DNA of 64,000 bases from Sarocladium kiliense (lineage: Eukaryota; Ascomycota; Sordariomycetes; Hypocreales; Sarocladiaceae): contig JAUZTG010000020.1 of NCBI GenBank assembly GCA_030734395.1, forward strand, positions 682,001 through 746,000. Reading direction: 5' to 3'. The notes under the pieces were generated by a model. It did no database searches and was not told the DNA's origin. It worked only from the letters and a program-made list of their open reading frames with translations. The position numbers were made by a program, and so were the translations under genes. Below, piece after piece: positions 24,257-35,293 of the stretch (position 1 is the stretch's first letter; each line of letters opens with the position of its first letter).

Positions 24257-25002
24257 CGAGCCACATCGTCGCAGGGAGATCTAAGCATGTCGAATCGCAC
24301 TTTCAGGGTGGTATGGAAAGCAAAGCCGCTCACTGTCATCGAGAAGTCACTGGCGAGCGTCAGTAGCGGACAGGATGCAGTCGTACAAGGGCAGTAACAA
24401 CCTTGGGGTCATCAATGATGGGAATTGGGCAATAGTATTTTCCTCAACAAGACAAGCCAAGCATCCCCTCCTTTTTCATACCATCGCCGAGGCTGAGACT
24501 GTTGCTGTGAAGTGAGGGGAACTGTCACTGAGGATAGCCAGGTGTGCAGTAGCCAAGTACCAGGTTCCTCGGCAACTTTGCTGTGGTATTCGGTTCCTCC
24601 AGCGCTCCTTGCCGTTGGTACCTTCCCGCTCCTTCCCCAGATTGAAGCCCCACTTTCCGCTAGATCAGCAGTTCCCCCGCGCTAGACCCCATTTGGCGCA
24701 TCAGCTGCGATGGACCTCGGCTCGTGTTTGGGGAGGTACTTCGATTTCATATGTCAATCGTACGGCACCTCGGTGTACCGCTCTGCCCACTCTGACGCAG
24801 CAGCCGTCTCTGGGCTTCCACGCAGCACATGCGAATCTTCCTTGAGTTGCCGTCGTCTATCCTCTTCTATCCTCCACATCTCCTCCATATCCCCATCTTT
24901 CCCTCGTCCACAACTCAAACTTCGCTTCCTCGCTCTTGCACTACTCTTCTCTACTCAATTTCCTTGTCCATATTCCAGCGTAGTCTCAGCATCACCGCAA
25001 TC
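24257..25002. promoter_or_regulatory. Promoter and pyrimidine-rich leader of nitronate monooxygenase
   Basis: The stretch from about 24840 to 25002 is rich in C and T with few G (TCTATCCTCCACATCTCC and similar), typical of a Pezizomycotina 5' leader, and ends in ACCGCAATC directly before the ATG. It is a useful in-window reference for what a genuine leader looks like. Confidence 0.5.
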
Positions 25003-26297
25003 ATGGCTTCTCCACGTGAGTCTCCCTTCAATCAATCCGGAGCCGACGCAACCCGTTCAGTTCTCACGTCCCCGACTGTGCCGACTAACAATGACATGCA
25101 TGAACAGAGCAGATTCGTACTCCCATCACCGACATGTTCGGCATCAAACACCCTATCCTTCTTGCTGGCATGAACGTCGCTGCTGGTCCCAAGCTAGCTG
25201 CTGCAGTCTCCAATGCTGGCGGTCTCGGTGTCATCGGTGGCATGGGCTACACCCCAGCTATGCTTAAGGAGCAGATCGAGGAGCTCAAGAGCTACCTTGT
25301 CGACAAGAACGCCCCCTTCGGTGTTGATCTGCTGCTGCCCCAGGTTGGTGGTAACGCTCGCAAGACCAAGTAAGCAGACTCCCATAATCCGCTGATGGTC
25401 AGCATCACATGCTTGCCACAGCCAGTCAGCCTCAACCCTAGGCCAATGTTCCTAAAACGAGAGTGTTGCTAACAAGGTACCAGCTACGATTACACAAAGG
25501 GTCAGCTCAACGAGCTCATTGATACCATCGTCGAGTCCGGAACCAAGCTCTTCGTCTCTGCTGTCGGCGTGCCACCAAAGGCCGTTGTTGACAGGCTCCA
25601 CAAGGGCGGCGTCTACTACATGAACATGGTCGGCCACGTCAAGCACGTCAAGAAGTGCCTCGACCTGGGTGTTGATATCATCTGCGCTCAGGGCGGTGAG
25701 GGTGGTGGCCACACTGGTGACATTCCCACCACCGTTCTCATCCCTGCCTGTGTCAAGGAGTGCGAGGGCTACAAGTCCCCCATGACCGGTCGTCCCGTCC
25801 AGGTCATCGCCGCTGGAGGCATTCACAATGGTCAGCTTTTGGCTGCATCACTCATGATGGGCGCCAGCGCCGTCTGGGTTGGTACCCGTTTCATCCTGAC
25901 CGATGAGGCTGGTGCCCCCAAGCCTCACAAGGAGGCCGTCCGCACTGCTGGACATGACGATAACGTCCGCACAATCATCTTCACAGGTCGCCCTCTGCGC
26001 GTGCGCAACACCCCTTACATCCGTGATTGGGAGGAGAACCGCCAGGCGGAGATCAAGGAATTGACCTCTAAGGGTACCATCCCCGTCGAGGCTGACATGG
26101 AGAAGTACTTTAAGGAGCAAGAAGGCAAGGAAGACGACGATGAGGAGGATGTCATGGAGAAGGTCAGGCCTTACCTCATGGGCAAGTGCGCTGCCGTCTG
26201 CAACGAGCAGAAGCCTGCCAAGGATGTTGTCGACGAATTCGTCAACGACGCTGTAAAGGCTCTCCAGGGCGGCAACCAGCTCATTGCCAAGCTGTAA
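25003..26297 (+). CDS. Nitronate monooxygenase (2-nitropropane dioxygenase family)
   Basis: FMN-dependent enzyme that oxidises alkyl nitronates such as propionate 3-nitronate to the aldehyde or oxo-acid plus nitrite; in fungi it protects against nitro toxins. Exons 25003-25015, 25108-25369 and 25484-26297 join in frame to 362 residues, the usual length of fungal members. The first coding exon has only 13 nt (MASP plus one base), required to reach the frame QIRTPITDMFGIKHPILLAGM. Family motifs are intact: the N-terminal PILLAGMN, GGLGVIGG, the CAQGGEGGGHTGDIPT block with the likely catalytic base His168, and the FMN-phosphate region VIAAGGIHNG followed by GASAVWVGTRF. A lysine- and acid-rich insert (KEQEGKEDDDEED) lies near the C-terminus. 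No targeting signal is evident. The coding sequence has strong C-ending codon preference, suggesting good expression. Confidence 0.93.
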
Positions 26298-26706
26298 GAG
26301 CATAACACAAATTGCGAGGGCTCCGCCATACGGAATGTAAATTATGACTTTAGAACTGAGTCTGGGGCGTTTGGAAATTTGATGCATTTATCTCTCACAG
26401 ATATTTTATCTCACATGTGATTTTGGTACTATCAACGGAACATCACCCGTGAAAATGTTGATCGAAGCGAGAGATCGACAAATGGACGTTTCGTGTCTAT
26501 TTCATGCTAACCAAAGATAATGACGAATATTTAGCCGTTCACCATGGTGCTCATAGGGCCTTTTTATCCCTTATCCCTGCGCCTAACCAGCTACATGGCC
26601 CCTTTCCACCTAGACAGTAGTCGTGAGAGCCATGTTGGACCGAGCACAAGCAACCATATCGCCGCTCCCCAGTCACAGCGTCCCGCGCCAGCACTCTTTA
26701 CCGAAC
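26298..26706. other. Convergent 3' region
   Basis: 409 bp between the stop codons of the nitronate monooxygenase (plus) and glo3 (minus). It is locally AT-richer, as expected of 3' UTRs; no gene seen. Confidence 0.5.
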
Positions 26707-28368
26707 TTAGTTACCGAGATAGGACCTAATCGCTCCCTGCAGCTTGGTGGCACCGTCTCCGACCAGGTTGCTCAGGTTCTCGAGGTCGTCACCGGCGGTG
26801 ATGCCGAAACGGCGAACGAAGTCCTTGGCAGCTGACTCGAGGTCGCCGTACTCCTCCTCGGGCTCGTCTTCGGGGCGGCCGAAGTAGGCGTTGGAGGAGA
26901 TGGCGCTGGCCCCCTCGAAGCCTTGCAGACGGGTCTTGGCTTCGGCTTGTGCGTTGGGGTCGTAGGCGCCCTTGCCAAAGTACTCGTCGGAGGAAATGCC
27001 CTTCTGGGCGCCGAACTTGCTGCGCGCGAAGTCGGTGTCGTCTGTTAATCGAAGTTAGCTGTAGCCCTTGGTATTATGGTGATGCAGTGATTAACTTGCC
27101 TTCAACGGTAGCTCGCACGGGACCAACGGAGCCGAAGCCACCTGCATTCTTCTTCGGGGCGGTGGAAGCAGTGGCCTTTGCGCCGCCAACCATACCGAAC
27201 CCGAGCCGTTGAACACCCATGCCCAGACGCTCCATCTCTGCGTCTGACTTCTGCCGGGTGTGTGAACCGCGGACGGGGCTTACGGGAGTTGGCGAGATGA
27301 TGTTGGACGGGGTCGTTGCAGCAGCGGTGCTGGCGGGAGCCGCCTCCTCCTCTGCCTCAGGATCGTAGCCAAGCTTAGCGATACGCTCAGCCTCCTCCTT
27401 TGCCTTCTTCTCCGCCTCGTCGAAGTCGATAACATCAGCAGTGACCTTCTTGGCTCCGAGCTTTGGGACTTTCTTTGCACCGAGAACGTTGGCCTTGCGA
27501 GGACCACCTGCGGCCCCTGACTTGCGAAGCGCAGCGGATGTGGTGATGCGGCTGGCTGTGGGTTTGGCCTCGCCATCTGGCTTGGAGAGCGGAGAGTTGG
27601 ATCGGGCACCGTCCTTGTTCGCGTTGAGGAAGGGCGAAGGGGTCCGGCCGGCGACGGGGGGAGTGGCGGTGCGAGAAATCGGGGGCGTAGGGCGCTTGAT
27701 GGCAGGCTTGTCCCAGGATGAGAAGAAGTCGTCATCGGGCTCGCCAGCAGGTGTCGCGGAGCCGTCGTCGACTGCGTCGGTAATCACGACCTCATCAGGG
27801 TATCTGCACATGTCAGCAAGGTGTCGCGAAGCCTTTAGTCTAGGTGCTTCTCACTCCTGTGCATCCCGTGCAGCCCTCTTCTTGAGCTCTGCCTTATACT
27901 TGGTCGCGGTGTTCGACTCGTATTTTGTCTTAGGGTCCTTGCTCTTGAGTGCAGCAGTGCCGCCGTTCTGCTGGAAGAACTTGGTCGCGGACTCGTTGCC
28001 GCCGACCTTCATGACCCGAAGTTGATCCCATTGCCACTCTGTATTAATATTAGCATATTTGGTTGCGCATTTTCTCTAGTTAGAAACGTACGGTCGAGGT
28101 TGGTAGAGCGCACGAAAGAGATGTGAACACCAAGGTTGCGGTGGTTAGAGGAGCAATCAAGGCAAAGATAGATGCCAAAGGGGACGGAGGTCCAAGTTGG
28201 GTTCTTTTGACCACAGTCAAAGCAGATCTGTGCAGAAAAGAAATATCAGCTACCACTCCCACGGCCATCACGGTCCCAGGCAGCGCAAAAACCTACCTTA
28301 TTCGCCTGCTTCGACTTCAGCTTGTCGAAGATCTTCAGCGACTGCTGCTTAGTCGCGAGGCCGCTCAT
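26707..28368 (-). CDS. glo3: Glo3-type ADP-ribosylation factor GTPase-activating protein
   Basis: ArfGAP that stimulates GTP hydrolysis by Arf1 on COPI coats for Golgi-to-ER transport. Exons 28368-28297, 28227-28092, 28038-27855, 27803-27100 and 27041-26707 join in frame to 476 residues. The zinc finger is C26-x2-C29-x16-C46-x2-C49 with the arginine finger at R54 in SSNHRNLGVHISFVRS. The middle is Pro/Ser-rich with a Lys/Glu helix (DFDEAEKKAKEEAERIAKLGYD). The C-terminus carries the Glo3 motif twice, in the forms ISSDEYFGKGAYD and ISSNAYFGR, which separates it from Gcs1- and Age2-type ArfGAPs. The last intron must use a GC donor (see separate entry). The gene is convergent with the nitronate monooxygenase. 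Confidence 0.92.
27042..27099 (-). other. GC-AG intron in glo3
   Basis: On the minus strand the border reads GAAG|GCAAGT..TTAACAG|ACGAC. Only this phase-1 donor joins ATVE to DDTDFARSKFGAQ, the conserved Glo3 continuation. The nearby GT at GTTAAT gives the wrong phase, and GT dinucleotides further upstream are all in phase 0. The GCAAGT context matches known GC-type donors. Confidence 0.8.
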
Positions 28369-28842
28369 GTTGGCCAGTGAAGTGATGCGCTCGGGCTTGT
28401 TGCTGGATCGCTTGGCCTAGTCGTGGTACTCTTATTGTACGGGCAGACAGAGTCGCGCAAGGCAGGGCAGCAGGTCGAAGGGAGGTTGTCGTGGGCTGGG
28501 ATAGTCGCGCTCAGGGGATCGAAGGCGACGGACGTCAATGTGGTGAAGTGGCATATCGAGGGGGCGCTAGTCCTGATTGGGTTCCCATTTATTGCCCCAC
28601 CAAACTGCGGAATGTGCCCAAGGCGATGACCATCACAATCAGGGCTTCTGGACGGAGGAGCGAGGGAGACTCTCATCTGCCATTGGGCTGGGATTGATCT
28701 TAAAAATAATCTTGGTCAATTTTTCAATGCTTGGAATTCAGAACTGCATATTGAGCCATTGAATTGTGAAGTATCTTCGCCGGCCCTGACACAGGCCTAG
28801 ATGACGACCAACGCACGTCCTTCCAGCTACCTTTAGGCAATA
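28369..28842. other. Intergenic, glo3 promoter and 3' flank of HD-domain gene
   Basis: 474 bp between two minus-strand genes; no coding signal seen. Confidence 0.5.
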
Positions 28843-29511
28843 TCAGAAAGCAGGATTTACGCCTTCATACCCTGGATTCTCGATATGAGCTCTCAGAAGT
28901 ATTCCCGGCCAGCTCGAGCTTGGATGTTTTTCTGAGTCTAGCCACGTCGTGCTATCAACAGAATCCGGTATCTTCTGTGCCTGCTGGACTACAGTGTCCG
29001 CAAGAACCCTCTCAATGTCCAACCGTGGCAGATCCTGTTCTATACCCGCGACTAATTCCTTAGCGTTGTATTGTGTTTGTTGTCTTGGTGAGAAGTCGAT
29101 CTTGACGGCAGTTCGAATAAGCCGAGTGAACGGGTCGATCCGCTCCGCAATGCCAGGACTTGTGTGCAGAGCAATAGCCGTCCAAACCTTGTGACTGTCC
29201 GATTTGGATATACCATTAGCCATGAGATGTGCCTCTGCTGCATCTGCTCCCTCAACCTCGAAGCGCTGCTTGCCATTGTAGAGCTCGCAGGCACCCATGT
29301 CGTGGAAGATAGCGGCAGCGAACACTAGCGGAAGCGAACCCCGTTCAGCCAGGGCATTGTCGGGCTCAGTCTCGGCCAGCCACTTTGCGATGAGATATAC
29401 TCGTAAGCTGTGGTTGAAAATCGCTTCTGGGAGGTTTTTACGAGCTGATTCAAGGGCATCGAAGCACCATTTATGGCTCGGGATTTCATCGAGAACTGCT
29501 TTTGGGACCAT
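28843..29511 (-). CDS. HD-domain protein, cyanamide-hydratase-like
   Basis: Single exon, 222 residues from the ATG at 29511 (MVPKAVLDEIPSHKW); the reading frame stays open further upstream but without an ATG. The HD-superfamily metal site is visible: H34 in FNHSLRVY, H70-D71 in AAIFHDMGACE, a further His in TAIALHTSPG, and a late Asp in VKIDFSPR. The RFEVEGADAAEAHLMANG segment after the HD pair is typical of fungal cyanamide-hydratase/Ddi2-like proteins, which hydrate cyanamide to urea and are close to this length. A general HD phosphohydrolase cannot be excluded, as the actual substrate is not shown by motifs. No signal peptide or membrane segment. It is transcribed divergently from tim21 across 534 bp. 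Confidence 0.8.
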   Translation of the reverse strand: MVPKAVLDEIPSHKWCFDALESARKNLPEAIFNHSLRVYLIAKWLAETEPDNALAERGSLPLVFAAAIFHDMGACELYNGKQRFEVEGADAAEAHLMANGISKSDSHKVWTAIALHTSPGIAERIDPFTRLIRTAVKIDFSPRQQTQYNAKELVAGIEQDLPRLDIERVLADTVVQQAQKIPDSVDSTTWLDSEKHPSSSWPGILLRAHIENPGYEGVNPAF

Positions 29512-30045
29512 GGTGGTCACAATGTTGTGGCGCAAGGCAGTGTGTGAGTAATGATTTCCGGTCCTTCAAAACGTTGATCAAATTAAGATACAAGAAAGTC
29601 TCGTAGAAGCGATTCGAGTTACCACGGTCAAGAGCAATGTGTCGGTAAGCAATAACGTTACTGGGGCTGACTCGAGCACTGAAGCTAAGTTCGTCAAGAT
29701 CGGGGTTCGTTGTGCTGAAGACTAATGCATTGTAGCAGTGACTGTCTCTAGAACCCATGGTACGATTCGACTACTCCTCTATTCGAATTGTACTGGAAGT
29801 AATAATCCACCATGAGAGTCTTGTGTCAAACCTTCTGCTCAGAACCAATCTCACGATGAATGTCTCTAGGGTAACCAATTCTGGAAAGGCCGATCTTGAC
29901 CCGAGAGCTCTCCACAATCAAGGGTCTTGTTCGGCAGACCACAAGACCCCGAACTTTGCTCTAGCAAATCAATACCCAATTCTCCAGAAACGGTCAAGAT
30001 CAGGACTCAGGGTCCTGATACGATGGCCAGCGACACTTCTCCAGG
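29512..30045. promoter_or_regulatory. Divergent promoter region between HD-domain gene and tim21
   Basis: 534 bp separate the start codons of two divergent genes, so both promoters lie here. No clear TATA box or other site was recognised. Confidence 0.45.
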
Positions 30046-30904
30046 ATGAAGGTCAATACAGCAGCCATCGCCTTGCGCCCTATCCTCCCAGCGCTTCGGC
30101 CTCTCCCAGCTTCTTCGCGACTGTACGCAACGCAAAACAGCCTCGGCGCTGCGCCAGCCCCTGGACCGCGCCGGAGGACCGTCACAGCTTTCAATGATGA
30201 TGGACACGTCCCGTGGAATGAGCTTTCGGCTGGCGAGAAGGCGTCACGTGCGACGCAGCAGAGCTTCAACTTCGGCATGATCATTACTGGCGTGGTGCTT
30301 ACGGTACGGCTGTCTTTTGGTGGACTAATACTGCTGAGAACGCGAGGACTAACATTGGGCACAGGGCGGAGTCGGGTACTTCCTATGGACAGATGTGTTC
30401 TCCCCCGACAGCCGGACAGCGCAGTTCAACCGAGCGGTCGATCGTATCAAAGACGACCCCAGATGTATCGAAGTTCTGGGCGACGCAAAGAAGATCACTG
30501 CACATGGTGAAGAGACCGCGAACAAGTGGCGCAGAGCACGGCCTATCTCGTATGCTCATTCTATACAAGAAGACCCCACCGCTAGAGGACACGCTGACAT
30601 GTGCACAGCACGTTGGAGAAGTCTGATTCCCAGGGCGACCACCTGATGATGCATTTTCATGTGAGCACACGTTACCCTACAACAAGCTTTGTTCCTAGAT
30701 CACTGACATGAGAAGGTCGATGGTCCCCGTCAAAATGGCGTCGCACATGTCCACCTGATCAAGCCGCGCGGCGGCGACGAATACGAGTACAAGCACCTCT
30801 ACCTCGACGTCAAGGGCCACGAGCGGATCTACCTAGAGAAGGCCGACTCCAACAAGGGTGTCGGCAAGAAGGCTCTGAGTCTTTTCGGCGTCAAATGGAG
30901 TTGA
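30046..30904 (+). CDS. tim21: Mitochondrial TIM23-complex subunit Tim21
   Basis: Inner-membrane protein that tethers the TIM23 presequence translocase to the TOM complex and to respiratory complexes. Exons 30046-30303, 30365-30549, 30609-30660 and 30716-30904 join in frame to 227 residues. Residues 1 to about 30 form an Arg-rich, acid-free presequence (MKVNTAAIALRPILPALRP). One membrane segment follows at about 73-94 (FGMIITGVVLTGGVGYFLW), then the conserved intermembrane-space domain: DVFSPDSRTAQFNRAVDRIK, CIEVLGDAKKITAHGE, NKWRRARPI, DHLMMHFHVDGP and YLDVKGHERIYLE, ending FGVKWS. Length and motif order match the family. The third exon has only 52 nt. Every intron has GT..AG borders and stops in frame. 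Confidence 0.93.
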
Positions 30905-33900
30905 GGACGGGAAGGCTGGTGAACAACATCCGGCTGAAGCTGCAAGGGGCTTGATGAGGAGATGATCTTGTATGGGCATCGCCGAAGATGTGGTACGCTA
31001 TCCGATCCTTGTGTTGGATGTGTTAGGTGGTTGGCTGTGCTTGATTCTTCCAACGCCGATGCTGCAGATGGTTATACGGCTGGGACGGCATTGATGTTTT
31101 GGATGTTCAGGAAGCGCAAGCTGGGCACCCTTGGACCAACCCGGGATGAAAGGACAGAAATTTCATACAGCGTCAGATTCCTCAGCTACCCCATAGCTAC
31201 AAGTAACTCGAAAGTTTGATTCACTTACCTATAGCCACGCCCATGAAACCCCCTCCCATGGGCCAGCAGAAGATGCAGCTTTCCGGGTTTGTCGTGCTAC
31301 CCTGACGGCTCTACGTTGCGCTGAGGACGAAGTATTGAAGATCCTGGATTTCGTACCGTCGGCTCGCAGGCTTGACCGATTGTGGTTCTGGCTGCGACGC
31401 AGGGACAGAACCCGATCGCGTTCGCATACGACAATGGCTGGTAGAGTTCAGGAGCATGTGAACATCAGCCTGTAAGACCAGTCAGCTGTGCCGGCCCTCC
31501 CACTGGGTTTTCACTCAGTCAATTGGTGCAAGAAGAGACCCTGGCCAGGGACTATATCGAATCAGGAGTTTTAATCGCGGTCTATGGGTGTTCAGGGTCT
31601 TGACTAGGACCATCGTTGGCGTTTACTATAGCCAGCCAAGTCTCTTCATCACTGCTTTCAGGTCGCTTGAGGAGCCGTGACATGCATGTCCAGGCACCTC
31701 CTCAGCTCCATGGGGCACCGCCACAGACGTGCAGCAGCAGTAGTCGAGCCTCCCAGCAAGCAAGCAAGCAACCCAACCTGCCGACCCTCCGACGGGCCGC
31801 ATCTCCATCCTCCCTTTCGCCACGCCGCCCAATAGTCCAAGGATCTCGTCTGACATGGGTGATCAAACAGGTAAGGTAGCTGGCATCGCCACAGCAGCAC
31901 AAACCTCACCGAACAACAACAAGGTTTGGGGGTGGTATGGGATGTGATTGCTTACCTCCAACTTCTGTCGCAGCATTGTATAATTGTTGGCTGAAGACCG
32001 TTCTCGTGTGGCTGCGTCCGCCGACCGAGGTAGCACGAGAGGCACGGTTTCTTTAACTCTCAAGCCACATTCAATCTCGCACTGCAGGTTGCTGTTGAGG
32101 ATACGGGGATCGCAGGAGGGGGGCGTGTGGTTTACAAACTGGGATGCACTGAGCTGGATGTACAGTACATTCGTGCGCTCTGGACCTCAATCCGGTCAAC
32201 ACATCCATCTGGAAGCCGATACGATGCGCCACCAGATGGGAGCTTCCAAAACGTGGAGATGGACGACTTGGGATGCGGGGCAAGACATGCAACGGATGAA
32301 GAGAGCTAGCCAAGGTCTGGAACAGAGTCTCGGAGTGAGGAGAGGATGCGATTTGGCAGACGTTGACGCCACCAAGGGAAGCCGAACGCCATCAGGCCGT
32401 GAGGGGTTTGTGGATGGGGATCATCTTCGCTCAGTGGGCAGTTGATCAAGCCACCACGGACGTCAATCTCTCCGATGAAAACGGCATCGGTGTCGAGATG
32501 GGCAGTTCGACAATAGCCAGAGGCGCGGCTCTATTCCTTGATCGGATGAGGCTTGCAGGAAGCAGAAGCATCCACCCTCAACATACGTTATTCTTCACCG
32601 CATAATTGGAGATTTTTACATACTTCACACCTCGAGGGCTCTGCTAAAAACAGCTTCGAGCAGAGTACCATCGACTGCTACCTTGTCGTTGGGGGATGTT
32701 ACAGCGTTGCCCCTGCTTTTCCTGCAGAGCACTCGATTTGCAGAGGCGTGTGCATCTGATGATTTGCGTCGGGTGGATAGGCTTTACAATAAGCGACTTA
32801 CAGCCTCTGGATTGTGCATTCTATGGGTACGTGAACCTGCAAGGGCCTTTTTCTTCTCTCTTGTATCGTATCATCGTCTGTTCCACTCTTCCTCACCTAG
32901 TCTGGAATATGTGCAGTTCAAATGCAGAAGCTTCGGGCGAAAGAGCCATATCAGAATTTCGCCGAAAGACAAAACTGCAAATTCTCGCAATTTAGCCTGC
33001 AGAACACAACCCCTCTATCCCCTGCTCCATCTTCTCAGCTTGGGTGTCGTGTAACTTGCGAGACCTGCATAATTCATTGGCTTGGTCTCTTCGGGCGCCG
33101 ACGTAATCGATCGCGAAATCGAGGTGATCGGAGCCAAGTTGAGCGCGAGAATTCCCTGTCCTGTGACTGGTCATTGGTTCTCGGGACCTTGCGGTTTGAT
33201 GTTGTGCGAATGCTTGGTCCGGTGGGTGGCATTGAGGGTCGATCAATAAGGAACAACTGATAATGCACGTTCCTAAACACCAAAGGATGCTCGTCTAGGA
33301 GTAACCATGGTTCGGCCTGTAGCCTGAAAGGCATTCGGATACGTCAGACGGAAAGCCACGAGCGAGACTCGAGCTCTAATCCGTCACCCAATTGGCATCT
33401 ACACACCGGCTCGAGGCGTAGCTAAGATAGATGAAAACACCCTCCAAAAGGGCTGTCTATCCTTCACCCCTACTAGCCCGTTAACCCCAGACGAGTTGGC
33501 ACTGCTAATCCCCCGCATCCAGGAGATAAGGTTCCTAGATCCTATTGACGGAGCCATCTTGACCGGTCAATCCACCTTGGGGGCCCCCAGGTGTCGACCC
33601 ATGCGGTCCCCATACCTGGTCGGTCTATCCCACGTACATAGTGTTGCGTCCTGTCAATCATCTATGTTTTGGAGGCACCCCTTTTGTATGCCACGCTGCA
33701 GCGGCGAAGCGGAATGTAATGGTGATAAGTGGCGATACAACCCACTGCGGCCCCCACGGCGCAGGTCTGTTATCATTCATCAACACAGACTTCTGGTGAT
33801 AACAGCCGGAGCGCCCGTTTGTTCCCTCAGCACACGGGGGAACTGTCGCCGCAGATCTTGAAATGTTAGGCAGAAGCCCGTGTCAAATGCGTTCCCTAGG

Positions 33901-35273
33901 TGTAAACGTAGCAGCACTTGGATGAATTCAGCCTATGGACCATGTTCCTCCGGTCTTGATCGTGGGATGTGCGCACCCTTTCGGCGGCCGGCTGACGTAC
34001 CGACATGTCTTGCACGCGAGCGAAACGGTAAGGCTGGCTCACGTAAGATCAGTCGAGACCGTCAAGCCACCGCGGGGGCGGGAGACGGCAATTGTCCAGG
34101 TCCTAGTCGAGTTGGTACTGTACGAACCCATTGCCATCTTCGGAATCAGGGCTTCATTGTGAAGTTAACTTAGGCTAATGGTTGTTCTCAGAATAGCAGC
34201 AATCCGCTTCACTCGAAGCCTAGATAGCCGAGATTGAATATAGGGTGCGAATCAATAGCGTGGTTGTCAAAGTTGGAACCGAGAACCTGAGACTGCTGTC
34301 AATGAACCCGGCTGTCGAAGCTATATCCCTGTCGCATCTAAGTTGAAAACTTCCCCCGAAACACCCTTGCGAAATAAACCCCGGAGGCAGATCATCCAAA
34401 CGCCTAAGAGGTACCGCCTACGGCCAGACAAAAGCGGAAGACGGAACGTTGTCCCCGTGCAGGTCAGAAGCGATGCCTACAAAACGCAGGTGCATCGATC
34501 CCAGAAGCCGGATGCAGGACGGTGCATCCGCCGCCTGCCAAGGGGTTACCACCCGTGCCGTAACCCTTGTATAATGCTACAACAAACGCTGGCCCGTCTT
34601 CGGGAGGTATAGATTAAACATGGGGCCAAAAGGGAGAGTTGCACGCGGATAAGTTGATGCAAGGCAAGGCAGGCAGCGCGCACTCGCGTCTGGGCTCCGC
34701 CTGAATGGAGCAAGAAGGACGTAGCTTATTATCGGTCTAGACCTGCCAAGGAAGTGAAGTCGTCCTGAACAACGATGCGCCGCAATATAGACGCACAGGG
34801 TTCTGGGCGCGGCTGTTAAGTGTACGATTTGCGGGGGGCCAACTTTGCTTTCCCATCGTAGAACGGAAGGTCGAGAAAGATAGCAAAGATGAGAATATTG
34901 TAAGACAAAGATCTCGAGTTTGCATACTCCGACGTAACTTCATGCGGAGGTCGTGTTCGACTTCGACTGTATCAGGGGTGGTTAACCTTGGCTCCGGTGT
35001 TCGAGATCGTAAAGAGGCTGCTGCACGTACGATGAGCGGAATGAGACGAAGCCTGCTTCCTCACCTGCATTTGGGGTTGAACAAGGGACGGAACGACGCA
35101 TGATGCTGCTCTGTCTCCCGTTCATTGCGGACTTTGGTCCTTCCAATCCTTTGACAGGGCGGCTACAAAGGGGACATGAAGAGCTGAGGCACTGTACCAC
35201 ATCTGGTAGACCACATTGCTTCAATCTTTCGCTTCCTTTCCCAACCCCGCAGACCTGGGGTTGTGGTGCCCCT

Positions 35274-35293
35274 GTGCCGTGCCGTGCCGTGCC
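35274..35293. repeat. (GTGCC)4 tandem repeat
   Basis: Four perfect adjacent copies of the pentamer in non-coding DNA. Confidence 0.8.

Noticed and set aside
23938..24339. 133-codon minus-strand frame
   Set aside because: Antisense shadow of the 3' end of the PLP/M20 fusion gene.
25848..26387. 179-codon minus-strand frame with hydrophobic Leu/Val stretches
   Set aside because: Antisense shadow of the nitronate monooxygenase, which has clear motifs on the plus strand.
27441..28025. 194-codon plus-strand frame
   Set aside because: Antisense shadow of glo3 exons 3 and 4.
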